From Furfurilactobacillus rossiae DSM 15814 (GTDB taxonomy: Bacteria; Bacillota; Bacilli; Lactobacillales; Lactobacillaceae), in contig NZ_AUAW01000001.1 of NCBI RefSeq assembly GCF_000428925.1, positions 310,001 to 374,000 on the forward strand: 64,000 nt of DNA. Reading direction: 5' to 3'. Position 1 is the first letter of the stretch. Every line of letters begins with the position of its first letter. The notes below the pieces were generated by a model that was given only the letters and a program-made list of their open reading frames with translations, was not told where the DNA came from and searched no databases. A program made the translations under genes and the position numbers. Positions 44,250-54,831 of this stretch are shown piece by piece.

Positions 44250-44943
44250 CTTGTAGGACCTCCTCAATTAGTTGCTGTTCACGTTGCAATTCCTGTTGTT
44301 TAGCAACGGGTACGTTTGCCGCATGATTTAGTGCTGTTAATACGTGTGCGTTCCGCTGCTGCTCATGTTGCCATTTTTCAACAAACGCGTCATTGGGATT
44401 AGCAAGTAAAAAGTGACCAAAGCGTGCATCCAGTTCACTGAGTGAAAACGGCTCCTTGACCTTATGGGCCACCATAATTTCATAAATGTGCCCATCATCT
44501 TTTAAAATCTGCTCAGCCGTGATTTGATAAGCATGAGTAGCCAGCCATTTACGTAAATGATATTCACCGACGTTTGGTTGTAACACAAGTAATTCATTGC
44601 CAGTCAATTGTTGCCAACCACGTTCCAGAATGTCACTGATCAATGTGCCACCCATTCCTGCAATAACAATGGTATCAATGTTATCGTCAGGTTTAAGCAC
44701 TGTTACCCCGTCTCCCAGACGGGCATCAATACACTCGGTTAAATTCTGGTTGGCAATCTCCGCTTTAGCATTTTCAAACGGTCCATCAACAACCTCTCCG
44801 GCCACCGCATACGAAATTCGTTGGCGTTTAGCCAAATAAACTGGTAAATAAGCATGATCCGAGCCGATATCCGCCATGCGTGAATTGGCAGGCACATATG
44901 CTGCCACAGCAGCTAATCGTTTTGATAAGTGATCCGCGTCCAT
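44227..44943 (-). CDS. trmK: tRNA (adenine(22)-N1)-methyltransferase
   Basis: 238 residues from ATG 44941-44943 behind GAGGAGG. Rossmann SAM site 'MADIGSDHAYLPVYLAKR', 'GDGVTVLKP', catalytic 'IAGMGGTLISDIL', and 'LQPNVGEYHLRKWL'. C-terminal helical coiled coil. Methylates A22 in tRNA. Order rpoD-trmK-nif3-like is conserved in Bacilli. The upstream 293-base gap to rpoD holds no gene and no clear signal. Confidence 0.94.
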   Translation of the reverse strand: MDADHLSKRLAAVAAYVPANSRMADIGSDHAYLPVYLAKRQRISYAVAGEVVDGPFENAKAEIANQNLTECIDARLGDGVTVLKPDDNIDTIVIAGMGGTLISDILERGWQQLTGNELLVLQPNVGEYHLRKWLATHAYQITAEQILKDDGHIYEIMVAHKVKEPFSLSELDARFGHFLLANPNDAFVEKWQHEQQRNAHVLTALNHAANVPVAKQQELQREQQLIEEVLQDASTNLN

Positions 44944-45236
44944 GTATCCTCCTCTTGTGCACCGATTACTAGAACAAAAAGCAACTTGCGACATAACAAT
45001 CATCGCCGGTACACTCTCCATCTTTATTAACAGTATACCAATCACATCGCGCCAGTTGCAGAATTTTTACAGAACTTTGTCGTCAAATGGTTTACTAGCT
45101 CTTTTTTCAAACGTCGCTATAAAAAAAGCATCCATCATCAATTCAAGAATTGACCATGAATGCCATATAAAGCTAATTAAATTCTAGTTATTTCAAACGG
45201 ACACACTACAATCAGCAAGCCCTAGAGACTCCTCGG

Positions 45237-46370
45237 CTATTCCAAGAAATCTTTCAATTGTTTGGAACGACTTGGGTGGCGTAACTTACGTAATGCTTTT
45301 GCTTCAATTTGACGAATTCGTTCACGCGTAACGCCAAAGACCTTACCAACTTCTTCCAAAGTCCGGGTCCGGCCATCGTCCAAACCGAAACGTAAACGAA
45401 GCACATTTTCCTCACGGTCAGTTAACGTATCCAAAACGCTCTCCAACTGTTCCTTCAGCAGTTCATAAGCTGCGTGGTCAGCTGGCGAAGTTGCATCCTG
45501 GTCTTCAATGAAGTCACCTAAATGAGAGTCATCCTCTTCACCAATTGGTGTTTCCAAAGAAACTGGTTCTTGCGCAATCTTCAAGATTTCACGAACTTTT
45601 TCCGTCGGCATGTCCATTTCAGCACCAATTTCTTCAGGAATTGGTTCACGACCTAAATCTTGAAGTAATTGACGTTGAATCCGAATCAATTTGTTGATTG
45701 TTTCAACCATGTGAACGGGAATCCGAATTGTCCGTGCCTGGTCAGCAATCGCACGGGTAATAGCCTGACGAATCCACCAAGTGGCATACGTTGAAAACTT
45801 AAATCCCTTGCGGTAATCAAACTTTTCAACGGCTTTCATCAGTCCCATGTTACCTTCTTGAATTAAATCAAGGAACTGCATCCCACGACCAACATATCGT
45901 TTAGCAATTGATACGACCAACCGTAAGTTAGCTTCAGCCAATTCTTGTTTGGCTGATTCGTCACCTTGTTCAATTCGCAAAGCCAAAGCAACTTCTTCAT
46001 CGGCAGATAATAGAGAAACACGGCCAATTTCCTTCAGGTACATTCGAACCGGATCATTGATTTTAACTCCGGATGGTGCAGCATCACTAGCCTTTAATTC
46101 CTTGGTTGTAACACTGCTCTTTTTGTTCTTTAAGGCGTGCTCAGAGGGGTCACCATTTTCATCGACGATACTGATACCAGCATCCTCAACTTTTTGCATT
46201 AAATCATCAATTTTGTCGGCGTCCAACGCAAATGGCTTAACCAGTTCCGTTTGTAATTCATCATAACGGACTTCTTTAGCCTTCTTACGGTTCTTAATTA
46301 GTGCGTTAACTGCTGTTTTGAACTTCTTTTCATCAAAATCTTTTGTAGATGTTGTTTTCTTTTCAGACAT
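45237..46370 (-). CDS. rpoD: RNA polymerase primary sigma factor (sigma-A)
   Basis: 377 residues. Region 1.1 at the N-terminus (acidic, [13 protein letters not shown]), region 1.2 '[16 protein letters not shown]', region 2 '[21 protein letters not shown]' and '[18 protein letters not shown]', region 3 and region 4 helix-turn-helix '[24 protein letters not shown]'. Directs transcription from the -35/-10 promoters noted in this window. Start ATG 46368-46370 follows AGGGGGA. Downstream of dnaG by 64 bases, the macromolecular-synthesis pair. Confidence 0.98.
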   Translation of the reverse strand: MSEKKTTSTKDFDEKKFKTAVNALIKNRKKAKEVRYDELQTELVKPFALDADKIDDLMQKVEDAGISIVDENGDPSEHALKNKKSSVTTKELKASDAAPSGVKINDPVRMYLKEIGRVSLLSADEEVALALRIEQGDESAKQELAEANLRLVVSIAKRYVGRGMQFLDLIQEGNMGLMKAVEKFDYRKGFKFSTYATWWIRQAITRAIADQARTIRIPVHMVETINKLIRIQRQLLQDLGREPIPEEIGAEMDMPTEKVREILKIAQEPVSLETPIGEEDDSHLGDFIEDQDATSPADHAAYELLKEQLESVLDTLTDREENVLRLRFGLDDGRTRTLEEVGKVFGVTRERIRQIEAKALRKLRHPSRSKQLKDFLE

Positions 46371-46434
46371 GCAAGGTCCCCCTTAGTATTCACAATCCGA
46401 CAAATAAATAAGTTTACACCGATTAATAGAATTA

Positions 46435-48279
46435 TCAAGCATTTTTCATCGCCTGCTTTTGCTTGTACAAATTAACTAATTCCAAGGTTAGTTGATTTTG
46501 AAGGTCATGATTATTCAATCGTTTGGCCTCAATCATGGCAATGTTCTTCTGACGAATCTGCTCCTCAATGGGCGCTTGATTCATGATGATGTGCATGCAA
46601 TCATTCACATCGGTCATATCATCCCGGTCAACACTGGGCTGTTCTGTGATATCAATCAATGTATGTTGTAACTCATCATCGTTGACATAATCCAAGAATG
46701 CCGCAATTTGAACATCGGCATGCGTTTGTTTGAATCCCTGAGCCATTAAAAACAATGTCTGATACTGGTCATGGACAAAATGAAAATCCTGATTAGCCGT
46801 GACATGTAACCAAACGCTCTGATCAATCAGCATACGATGCAATAACAATCGTTCCGCGCGTTCAATGCGATCTAGGTGTGCCGGCTCACGGACTAGTTGT
46901 TTCACTGGTGTCGGCGCACTCTGAACCGGTGTGCCTAGCTGTTCACCAGGAACAACAGTTGGCGTCTGCGTCTGACGAATGTCAGCCAGTTGCTCTTTTA
47001 AACTAGCCTTATCAACACCAAAGCGATCCACCAGTTGATTCAGATATAAATCCTGTTCAACTGGCGAGTGGACACCAGCAACAATCTTTAACACTTCATT
47101 CAAGTAAGTCAACTGATCACTTTGATTATCAAGATTCCGGCCACGGGCTAAATAACGTAGCGCAAATCCCACGGGCGTCTCCTTGGCACCTTCATACACC
47201 CCTCGGAAGTGTTCAGCGTCATACTTTCGCAAGTATTCATCTGGATCCAGACCTTCAGGCATCTGCACGACGCCTAAATCCATATTGCTTTGACCACTAA
47301 TTAGTGACAGCGCCCGGTGAGTTGCGTTTTGACCCGCATCATCACCGTCATATGACACATACAACGTATTAGTCACACGTTGCAAAATACCAATCTGATC
47401 AGTGGTTAAACTTGTTCCCATGGAAGCAATACCGTTCTTTACTCCGGCAGAATAAGCTGCAATAACATCCATAAAACCTTCAAACAAAATTACAGCATCC
47501 GCCTTACGAATCTCACGACGAGCTAGGTCAAAATTAAACAGCGTATCACTTTTATGGAAGATCTTCGTTTCTGGACTATTCAAATATTTCGGCGCATCTG
47601 GATCCTTATGCAACAAACGACCGGAAAAAGCAATCACCTTGCCACTAGCATTACGGATCGTAAACATCACTCGGTTACTAAAACGATCACGCAACTGCCC
47701 GTCTTGGTTCTCAATGAACAATCCGGAACTACGCAATGTTTGATAATCAACGTTTCGCTCTTCAAAGAAGGGTTTTAATAGTCCTTCAGCAGGTGCGAAG
47801 CCAATGTCAAACGTGTTAATCGTATCATCGTCCAGTCCACGTTTATGCAAATAATCCAGCGCCTCTTCACCAACCTGTGTGTTCATTAACACATGGTGAT
47901 AAAGCCTAGCAGCATCCTCGTATAAACCAATTAACTGGCCAAACTCAGAGTTAACTGGGCTGCTTTCAGTCTGCTTATACTCGTCAGCAATGGTGATGTT
48001 GGCGTCATCAGCTACTTGAATGACTGCTTCTGGAAAACTGATGTTATTCAGTTCCATTAAGAACTTAAACACGTTACCGCCACGGCCACAACTAAAGCAG
48101 TGGAAAATTTGTTTTTCTTCGTTAACTGAAAATGACGGTGTCTTTTCTTCATGAAACGGACACAAGCCAAACAAATTTTTACCGGATTTCTTTAACTGTA
48201 CATACTGACCTACTACGTCCGCAATATTCACTGAACTACGAACGTTTTCGATGACATCCTCTGGAATTCTCATTGCCAC
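46435..48279 (-). CDS. dnaG: DNA primase
   Basis: About 614 residues if the start is GTG 48277-48279, seven bases after GGAGG; the ATG two codons later (48273) is possible. N-terminal zinc ribbon 'LCPFHEEKTPSFSV' with 'FHCFSCGRGGNVFKF', TOPRIM domain with 'VILFEGFMDVIAA' and 'YDGDDAGQNAT', C-terminal helicase-binding domain. Synthesises the RNA primers of the lagging strand. Promoter at 48407-48434. Confidence 0.97.
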   Translation of the reverse strand: MAMRIPEDVIENVRSSVNIADVVGQYVQLKKSGKNLFGLCPFHEEKTPSFSVNEEKQIFHCFSCGRGGNVFKFLMELNNISFPEAVIQVADDANITIADEYKQTESSPVNSEFGQLIGLYEDAARLYHHVLMNTQVGEEALDYLHKRGLDDDTINTFDIGFAPAEGLLKPFFEERNVDYQTLRSSGLFIENQDGQLRDRFSNRVMFTIRNASGKVIAFSGRLLHKDPDAPKYLNSPETKIFHKSDTLFNFDLARREIRKADAVILFEGFMDVIAAYSAGVKNGIASMGTSLTTDQIGILQRVTNTLYVSYDGDDAGQNATHRALSLISGQSNMDLGVVQMPEGLDPDEYLRKYDAEHFRGVYEGAKETPVGFALRYLARGRNLDNQSDQLTYLNEVLKIVAGVHSPVEQDLYLNQLVDRFGVDKASLKEQLADIRQTQTPTVVPGEQLGTPVQSAPTPVKQLVREPAHLDRIERAERLLLHRMLIDQSVWLHVTANQDFHFVHDQYQTLFLMAQGFKQTHADVQIAAFLDYVNDDELQHTLIDITEQPSVDRDDMTDVNDCMHIIMNQAPIEEQIRQKNIAMIEAKRLNNHDLQNQLTLELVNLYKQKQAMKNA

Positions 48280-48406
48280 AACATCACCTCCAGTGCTGAA
48301 GCCTGGCCTATTGAGCGTAAAAAGACGCACCTTCCGACATCGTGAACGTTAAGTTTCGCGAGACAAAAAATGCGACTAAAATTGAGCCCAATTACACACA
48401 ATGAGT

Positions 48407-48434
48407 ATTATACACGCTTTGCCAGCAATGTACA
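48407..48434 (-). promoter_or_regulatory. Promoter of the dnaG-rpoD operon
   Basis: Minus strand TGTACA (48434-48429), 16-base spacer, TATAAT (48412-48407). The leader to the dnaG start is about 125 bases. Confidence 0.5.
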
Positions 48435-48472
48435 GTATTTGAATTCGTGTATTTTAGTGCCCGGTTATTAAA

Positions 48473-48838
48473 TTATTTTGTCAAGCGCGCCTCGATGAAT
48501 TCTTTGAGAACAACCGCATTATTATGCTCCTCATCCTTAGCACCAAACAATAGCGTCACGTTGCCCGCTGATAAACCTGACCGAATCTTTTCAATAAAGG
48601 CCTTCGTCATCTTATTAGCCGCCAGTTCTTGTTCATATTCATGTTTAAAAGTTGGAAACTTTTTAGGATCGTGACCAAACTGTTTGCGCAATTCCGCGGA
48701 TGGCGCAATCTCCTTGTCCCAGTCGGTTAATGCCGCCCGTTCCTTACTGATGCCACGCGCCCACAAACGGTCGACAAAGATTCGTTGCCCATCGCTGGCA
48801 GCTGGTGCTTCGTAAATTCGTTTCAGCTGTAATGCCAT
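48473..48838 (-). CDS. DUF488 (YeaO-like) protein
   Basis: 121 residues, ATG 48836-48838 behind GGGAG. 'VDRLWARGISKERAAL' and 'WDKEIAPSAELRKQFGHDP' with 'GNVTLLFGAKDEEHNNAVVLKEFI' are the complete DUF488 signature (usual form 'DRLWPRG'). Family function unknown; a small soluble protein with conserved Arg and Cys/His positions. It stands alone between dnaG and the structured element near 49.2 kb. Confidence 0.9.
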   Translation of the reverse strand: MALQLKRIYEAPAASDGQRIFVDRLWARGISKERAALTDWDKEIAPSAELRKQFGHDPKKFPTFKHEYEQELAANKMTKAFIEKIRSGLSAGNVTLLFGAKDEEHNNAVVLKEFIEARLTK

Positions 48839-49167
48839 TGTTTACCACTCCCAAACCGCAATCGAACGGTTTCAAATTAAATATTTTTTCACGTTTAGTA
48901 TAGCGCGAATAGCGTACTAAATAAAAATAGCAGCTGATTGACAGGACGATTTTTTGCCCGTTCAATCAACTACTATTCAAATTATCAAATGACTGTTCAG
49001 CCTCAACTTACAGACATGAATTGGCTCGACAAATGTCGTTACGTCGACCAGAGACGTCACTATCTCCGCAAAAAGTCTTAAAGCTTGCTATATAGCTAAT
49101 CGGTTGAGTGCTAACAGAAACCGCTATGTGAGCTGGAGGGCGTCAACATTGATACCGAGCCGTGAAA

Positions 49168-49317
49168 GTGATGTTAATTCGAATGGTTCTCTCGAATTAA
49201 CATCACGGACGATCGCCGAGACTCGGGGTTCACGAGGCTTGGCGGCGAGGTGAAAGACTCCGGTTTTCAGGAGGCTCGAACCGGTCCCACGGCGAGCGTA
49301 GCAATGTGGACAACCGG
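49168..49317 (-). ncRNA. Candidate structured RNA/intergenic element A
   Basis: Four successive GC-rich hairpins within 150 bases: 49168-49182/49192-49206 (15 bp perfect), CGCCG 49214-49218/CGGCG 49243-49247 with inner CTCG/CGAG, CTCC 49258-49261/GGAG 49270-49273, and CCGG-CCAC 49281-49290/GTGG-CCGG 49306-49317. Flanking DNA is AT-rich. On the minus strand the linker GTGGGAC(CGG)TTCGAG matches one in element B. It follows glyS by about 20 bases. A 69-codon frame on the minus strand is an accident of composition. The rest of 48839-49167 shows only the promoter region of DUF488. Confidence 0.5.
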
Positions 49318-49337
49318 AAGCGTAAGGTCCCAACCAC

Positions 49338-51428
49338 CTATTTAACGATCAATTGCTTAAGATCACCAAGGTGAATGGTAAGTTTCGTAAGCTGAGCAAG
49401 TTGATTCAAACGGTTACGCCGAATGGCTTCGTTATCATCCATAACCATATTGGCTTCAAAGTAGGCATCGATAACTGGCTGCAAGTCGGCCAATGCTTGG
49501 TAGTTTTGTTCTGGTGTCCGGTCATCGAAATGAGCCTTAACGTCATTAACACCGTCATACAGTTTTTGTTCTGCATCGTTTTCAAACAATTTAGGATCAA
49601 CAGGCAGTGATGGTGCATCCAACAAATCTGCCTTCGTTAATCGAGCAACCCGCGTTAATGCTTCAATGGCATCCTTGAAGTTGCTGTCATCCACGTGCGC
49701 CACTAATGCGGCCGCATCATCCAACATGTTCACAACATCTGTAGTGTCAGCGCTCGTAACAGCATCTACAATATCATGACGAACATGCTGGCTAGCAAAC
49801 CATTGACGAACCCGGTCGTTCATGAATTCCTGAATCCGTTGGCGGCTAGCAGCTAAGTTAGCTGTCAACTCTGGGTTGAATTCAACGTGCTTATTGGAAA
49901 GAGCAATTTCAAAGTCTTGCCCCATCTTCAACAATGGCAAGTGCCATTTCCGATCGCGCAGAATCCGCACGATACCAAACGCCTGACGCCGTAAAGCATA
50001 CGGATCGTTAGAACCATTAGGAATCATGTCAGCTGCAAAGAACGCAGTGATACTATCGTACTTGTCCGCGATTGCCAAAGCCGCGCCAACGTTTGATTGT
50101 GGCAAGCTACCGTCGGCTGAAACAGGCATGTAGTGTTCACGAATAGCTTGTGCAACTGCCGGTTTCTCGCCGAACAATAAGGCATACTTTTCGCCCATAA
50201 CACCCTGCAACTCGGCAAATTCGCCCACCATACCAGTTACCAAGTCAAACTTGTAAATTTCACTTGCACGCTGTAGATCAGCTAACTCAGTTTCGCTAAG
50301 ACCAACACGTTGACCAATCAAATTGGCAATAATGCCAGTCCGTTTCATGTGTTCAGTCATGGAACCAATCTTGTCGTGGAAACTAACCGACTTCAGTTTG
50401 TTCACATAAAAGTCGATATCGTGTTTTTGATCTTCCTCATAGAAGAACATCGCATCTTCCAAACGAGCAGTTAGCACTTTTTCATTCCCAGCAATCACGT
50501 TATCCAAGTGCTGATCGTTCCCATTACGCACGGAAACAAAGTTTGGCAGCAACTTACCAGCCTCATCACGCACGTAGAAGAAACGTTGATGATCCTTCAT
50601 TGAAGTAATCAAAACCTCATCGGGGATTGTGAGGTATTTAGCATCAAAGTGACCGGCAAACGCCGTTGGCCATTCAACTAGATTATTAACTTCTTCCAGT
50701 AAGTCCTCATCAATATCAATCGTCCAGTTATGTTCGGCTGCCAGCGCTTGAATTTGTTGACGGATCCTAGCTTTACGTTTGGCAGCATCCGCGATAACAA
50801 ACTGACTTGTCAGGGCTTCTTCATAATCTGCCGGATGCTTAATTTCCACCTCGTGCCCAAGGAAACGATGACCTTGACTAGTTCGGCCTGTGCTGATGTC
50901 GAGAATACTGAATGGCAAAACCTCATCGTCCAACAATGCAATCAACCAACGAATTGGGCGAATGTATTGAAACTTGTAGCTCCCCCACTTCATCATGGTT
51001 GGGAACGTCATCGCCATGATGACATCCCTCATGCCCGTCAAAACCTCACTCACGGGCTGCCCAGTTTCGTGCTTTTGAACGTAAACGTACTGTTCACCCT
51101 TTAATTCTTTAAAAATGATGTCATCAACACTGGCACCTTGTCCACGAGCAAAACCTTGAGCCGCTTTTGTCCAGTTGCCGTCTTTATCCTGCGCAATCCG
51201 TTTAGCGGGGCCCTTAACTTCTTCTTCAACATCTGGTTGCTTATCAGCCAGACCAGAAATCAGTAACGCTAACCGCCGTGGTGTGGAGAATGGTTTGATG
51301 CTGTCAAACGTAATCCGTTGTTCGGCCAAATAGTTTTTTGTGCGTTCAACCAATTGATCAATACTTGGTGTCACCACGTGAGCAGGAATTTCCTCCAACC
51401 CAATTTCAAGTAAAAATTGATGTGCCAT
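49338..51428 (-). CDS. glyS: Glycyl-tRNA synthetase beta subunit
   Basis: 696 residues, start ATG 51426-51428 with its A shared with the glyQ stop (TAATG). '[15 protein letters not shown]' N-terminus, '[14 protein letters not shown]', '[17 protein letters not shown]' and '[16 protein letters not shown]' are typical; C-terminal anticodon-binding HD-like domain with Cys-free region. Works as alpha2beta2 with GlyQ. Under the glycine T-box upstream of glyQ. Length normal. Confidence 0.97.
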   Translation of the reverse strand: MAHQFLLEIGLEEIPAHVVTPSIDQLVERTKNYLAEQRITFDSIKPFSTPRRLALLISGLADKQPDVEEEVKGPAKRIAQDKDGNWTKAAQGFARGQGASVDDIIFKELKGEQYVYVQKHETGQPVSEVLTGMRDVIMAMTFPTMMKWGSYKFQYIRPIRWLIALLDDEVLPFSILDISTGRTSQGHRFLGHEVEIKHPADYEEALTSQFVIADAAKRKARIRQQIQALAAEHNWTIDIDEDLLEEVNNLVEWPTAFAGHFDAKYLTIPDEVLITSMKDHQRFFYVRDEAGKLLPNFVSVRNGNDQHLDNVIAGNEKVLTARLEDAMFFYEEDQKHDIDFYVNKLKSVSFHDKIGSMTEHMKRTGIIANLIGQRVGLSETELADLQRASEIYKFDLVTGMVGEFAELQGVMGEKYALLFGEKPAVAQAIREHYMPVSADGSLPQSNVGAALAIADKYDSITAFFAADMIPNGSNDPYALRRQAFGIVRILRDRKWHLPLLKMGQDFEIALSNKHVEFNPELTANLAASRQRIQEFMNDRVRQWFASQHVRHDIVDAVTSADTTDVVNMLDDAAALVAHVDDSNFKDAIEALTRVARLTKADLLDAPSLPVDPKLFENDAEQKLYDGVNDVKAHFDDRTPEQNYQALADLQPVIDAYFEANMVMDDNEAIRRNRLNQLAQLTKLTIHLGDLKQLIVK

Positions 51429-52414
51429 TATTTGGCCTCCTTTGCGTTCTTCTTAGCTGCCCGAGCAGCTTTCTTTTCTTCCTTTTTCCGCCAATCGGCA
51501 AGGACAGCCTCACGCTCTTTGTCGTCTTTGATCAATGGAAAACCACGTTTGGCACGTGCATTGATAAAGGCTACGGCAACACTGTGAGCAATCTTCCGAA
51601 TACGACTTAGATAGCCTGCCCGTTCAGTTACGGAAACTGCACCGCGGGCATCAAGTAAGTTGAAGGTGTGTGAACATTTCAAAATATAATCGTACGCTGG
51701 GTGAACAAGCCCCTTACTCAGGTTAGCTTTCGCTTCACGTTCGAAATCATCAAACATATGCAAGAGCATATCTTGGTTACTTTCTTCAAAGGAATACTTA
51801 CTGTGCTCGTACTCTGGTTCTTTAAAAATGTCACCATACAGTACGCCATCGCTCCATTCCAAATCGAACACGGAGTTTACGTCCTGAATATACGAAGAAA
51901 GTCGTTCCAAACCATACGTTACTTCAGCGGCTACTGGATTCATTTCCTGACCACCAACGATTTGGAAATAAGTAAACTGGGTGATCTCCATCCCGTCAAG
52001 CCAAACTTCCCAACCAACACCGGCACAACCCATGGACGGGTTTTCCCAGTTATCTTCAACAAAACGAATATCATGTTCAAGAGGATCGATGCCAAGTTCA
52101 CGCAAACTGTTCAAATACAGTTCCTGCATGTTCTCGGGAGCTGGTTTCATCAATACTTGAAATTGGTGATGTTGGTATAGACGGTTAGGGTTTTCACCGT
52201 ATCGACCATCTGCTGGCCGGCGACTTGGTTCCACATAAGCGGCGTTCCATGGTTCTGGTCCAATCGCCCGCAAAAATGTGTAAGGGCTCATCGTACCAGC
52301 CCCTTTTTCAGTATCGTAGGCCTGCATCAACATGCAGCCTTGCGCGGCCCAATATTGCTGCAAGGTCAAAATAATTTGTTGCACGGAAAGTTTTTCATCT
52401 TTTTTAATTTCCAT
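51428..52414 (-). CDS. glyQ: Glycyl-tRNA synthetase alpha subunit
   Basis: 328 residues, ATG 52412-52414 behind AGGGAG. Class II catalytic subunit: '[25 protein letters not shown]' motif 1 region, '[17 protein letters not shown]' motif 2, '[26 protein letters not shown]' motif 3. A Lys/Ala-rich tail ('[15 protein letters not shown]') extends the usual end by about 25 residues. Followed by glyS with 1-base overlap. Confidence 0.97.
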   Translation of the reverse strand: MEIKKDEKLSVQQIILTLQQYWAAQGCMLMQAYDTEKGAGTMSPYTFLRAIGPEPWNAAYVEPSRRPADGRYGENPNRLYQHHQFQVLMKPAPENMQELYLNSLRELGIDPLEHDIRFVEDNWENPSMGCAGVGWEVWLDGMEITQFTYFQIVGGQEMNPVAAEVTYGLERLSSYIQDVNSVFDLEWSDGVLYGDIFKEPEYEHSKYSFEESNQDMLLHMFDDFEREAKANLSKGLVHPAYDYILKCSHTFNLLDARGAVSVTERAGYLSRIRKIAHSVAVAFINARAKRGFPLIKDDKEREAVLADWRKKEEKKAARAAKKNAKEAK

Positions 52415-52431
52415 GACGATCTCCCTTCAAA

Positions 52432-52660
52432 ATAAAAACGCCCCTCCATCAGCACAAAATGTGTCGATGTAGGGACGTGAATTAATTACGCGGTTCCACC
52501 CTACTTCCCGAATTAAATCAGGCAGCTTAGTTGGTGTTAACTCCCGAAATGCCAATCTATCGCAACCATGACTGAGCTTTCACTATCCCCAGTTCGCTGA
52601 CCATGACCACGATAACCCTTTTCGATCGCTGTTAACGTTTATTTACTTGTTCAACTTCAT
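52432..52660 (-). promoter_or_regulatory. Glycine T-box riboswitch of glyQS
   Basis: The T-box core AGGGTGGAACCGCG (minus strand, 52504-52491) is present, with antiterminator bulge UGGA that pairs with the UCCA end of tRNA-Gly. Stem I lies between 52660 and 52560 with GGC at 52553-52551 (minus strand) in the specifier position. The terminator is CGTCCCT-CATC-CACA paired with TGTG-GATG-AGGGGCG (52478-52438), followed by TTTTTATTTTG. Uncharged tRNA-Gly should allow read-through. Confidence 0.95.
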
Positions 52661-52661
52661 A

Positions 52662-52690
52662 ATCATAGGCATTGTACCAGAAATTGTCAA
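52662..52690 (-). promoter_or_regulatory. Promoter of the T-box-glyQS transcript
   Basis: Minus strand TTGACA (52690-52685), 17-base spacer, TATGAT (52667-52662). The -35 overlaps the end of recO. Confidence 0.75.
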
Positions 52691-53604
52691 TGCTGGTCAG
52701 AATCTGTCTGTTGCTCTGACTCATCCGAGCCCATTGCCTTTTCGTCATTGACACCTTGACTCGTACTCAGATCGGATTTTTTGTCATCAGTCTTTAACGC
52801 CGCCTGGTGACGTTGTTTCAACTGTTGACCACGAGCTGCTAACTGATCTTCCCACGTCGCCATTTGGTCAATAAAACGTTTGGAACGCAAATGAATCCCA
52901 ACGCTATTCTCATAAATCAAATCTAGTACTCGCCGCAATCCTCGCTTCGTTCTTGGTGACACATTAATTGTGGTGATTTTGGCCAAATCGATGACAGAAA
53001 ACTGGCGTAAATAAAAGATTGTCCGTGCATCCAAATGTAGACGGTGACTATCTTGATCAAAATGATTGGCACAAATTAACCCACCAAGCTTTTCAGAATA
53101 GTCAAACGGCAAATCTGTCCTCCCACAAACGGCACATCGTTGCAATTCTGGGGCGACCCCGAAGGCCCGCAACAATTGAATTTCAATAATGTTGGTAATG
53201 ATTTGCTCATCAAGCCCGTCATCAATGAGTGTCAACGCATTCTTAGTCTTCATAAACCAATCTGGCACTATTTGGCCATCCCGAAAGGCTGCATCGACCA
53301 ATCCTAAAATATATGTTGCATATGCATTTTTATTGATGTCAGCGCGAATCTGTTGCAGTTGTGCCGTTTCTTTAGCTGCGTTAATAAAACTAAGTCCCTG
53401 ATCGTTTACATTGCCGACATACGTTCCAACTGTAAAGGGTAAAAGAGCACTATGGAGACGCATGCCGCGGCGTTTGCCATTCTTAATAAAGAACATTTTT
53501 TTGCCATATTCGCCAGTAAAAATCTTAATCAACTGATCGCGTTCTCGATAATCATTCGCATACATCACGATGCCTTGAAACTGTGTATTCTGATAAGTTG
53601 CCAC
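52687..53604 (-). CDS. recO: DNA repair protein RecO
   Basis: 305 residues beginning with GTG 53602-53604 behind GGGAGG; an ATG two bases upstream is out of frame. OB-fold N-terminus ('FQGIVMYANDYRERDQLIKIFTGEYGKKMFF'), helical domain, and a zinc motif 'CAVCGRTDLPFDYSEKLGGLICANH'. A charged Asp/Ser/Gln tail of 45 residues is added. Loads RecA with RecR. A TTGACA and TTTAAT 19 bases apart lie just before the start and may serve as its own promoter. Confidence 0.93.
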   Translation of the reverse strand: MATYQNTQFQGIVMYANDYRERDQLIKIFTGEYGKKMFFIKNGKRRGMRLHSALLPFTVGTYVGNVNDQGLSFINAAKETAQLQQIRADINKNAYATYILGLVDAAFRDGQIVPDWFMKTKNALTLIDDGLDEQIITNIIEIQLLRAFGVAPELQRCAVCGRTDLPFDYSEKLGGLICANHFDQDSHRLHLDARTIFYLRQFSVIDLAKITTINVSPRTKRGLRRVLDLIYENSVGIHLRSKRFIDQMATWEDQLAARGQQLKQRHQAALKTDDKKSDLSTSQGVNDEKAMGSDESEQQTDSDQH

Positions 53605-53756
53605 ATTGCGCCTCCCAACTCCTAAATTAAATGCCAGCAGTAACGGTCATTGTCAATGCTTTTAACATATCTGACTCGAAAGTAACGAAAGTAAAAGTGA
53701 AAAATAGCACGGAATGAAACTATGACAAAATTCTGTCTGGATAATGAGTGTTAATG

Positions 53757-53795
53757 CAAAAGCACCTATTCCCGAGGCTGGGAATGAGGTGCCCT
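53757..53795 (-). terminator. Intrinsic terminator of the phoH-era operon
   Basis: Minus strand GCACCTCATTCCC pairs with GGGAATAGGTGC, with one unpaired base, followed by TTTTGC. Lies 45 bases after the era stop. Confidence 0.75.
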
Positions 53796-53840
53796 TGTGT
53801 CACTTACCTTTGGAACACAATCTTACTACTCAAACATGCA

Positions 53841-54782
53841 CTAATAGTCTTGTGATTTATAACCGTATTCCCTTAGCGCGGAAGGTTTGTCCCGCCAGTG
53901 TTGAACCACCTTGACCCACAACTCCAAATAAACGCGATCGCCAAGCAGTGGCTCAATATCAGCACGCGCACGTGAACCAATTTCTTTCAACATCTTGCCG
54001 CCTTTACCAATAATAATGCCCTTTTGTGAGGTTCGATCCACAATAATCGTTGCTGCAATATGAACTAGTTCATTGGGCTGACCATCAGCTCGCTTCCCCG
54101 GACGTGACTCACGTTTCATCGATTCAACTTCAACCGCGACAGAGTGCGGCACTTCATCACGAGTTAGCTGTAACACTTTTTCACGAACAAGTTCTGCGAC
54201 GACAAATCGCTCCGGATGATCCGTTATTTGATCCTCAGGATAGTATTGTGGTCCTTCTGGTAAGTCTTTGGAAAGCTGACTCAAAAATTCATCTACGTTG
54301 TTACCTTGCAAAGCGGAAATTGGATACACTTCTTTCCACTCGAGAGCATCCTTGTATTGCTCTAAAACGCTTAATAATTTATCTGGGTGAATCTGATCAA
54401 TTTTGTTAATCACTAAATAAACTGGCTTATGGATGTCCTTTAATCGGTCAATAATGTAATTATCGCCCGCACCGCGTGTTTCTTGTGCATTAACCATGAA
54501 TAAAACGGCGTCAACTTCGTTCAATGTCGATATGGCCGAATTGACCATAAACTCATCCAGCTTACTCGATGGCTTGAAAATTCCCGGTGTGTCAATAAAG
54601 ACAATCTGTTCACTATTCGTTGTGTAAATACCCTGAATTTTGTTTCGGGTCGTCTGGGCCACATTACTCATAATCGCAACTTTTTGACCAATTACACGGT
54701 TCAAAAAAGTGGATTTGCCGACATTTGGCCGACCAACAATCGCCACAAAGCCGGAATGAAATGCTTGTTGTTCTTGCGTCAT
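53841..54782 (-). CDS. era: GTPase Era
   Basis: 313 residues, ATG 54780-54782 behind AAGGAG. G-domain: '[16 protein letters not shown]', 'DTPGIF', 'NKIDQI', then a C-terminal KH domain '[25 protein letters not shown]'. Binds 16S rRNA 3' end in 30S maturation. Last gene of phoH-ybeY-dgkA-era, in the order usual for Bacilli. Confidence 0.97.
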   Translation of the reverse strand: MTQEQQAFHSGFVAIVGRPNVGKSTFLNRVIGQKVAIMSNVAQTTRNKIQGIYTTNSEQIVFIDTPGIFKPSSKLDEFMVNSAISTLNEVDAVLFMVNAQETRGAGDNYIIDRLKDIHKPVYLVINKIDQIHPDKLLSVLEQYKDALEWKEVYPISALQGNNVDEFLSQLSKDLPEGPQYYPEDQITDHPERFVVAELVREKVLQLTRDEVPHSVAVEVESMKRESRPGKRADGQPNELVHIAATIIVDRTSQKGIIIGKGGKMLKEIGSRARADIEPLLGDRVYLELWVKVVQHWRDKPSALREYGYKSQDY

Positions 54783-54831
54783 TTAGTGCTCTCCTTAACT
54801 ATGATGCTATTTAGTATCATCACCATGTGTT

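Noticed and set aside
49124-49333. Open frame of 69 codons on the minus strand behind glyS
   Set aside because: It coincides with hairpin-rich DNA, has no ribosome site, and its residue make-up (many Arg, Pro, Ser, Cys) reflects GC-rich inverted repeats rather than a protein.
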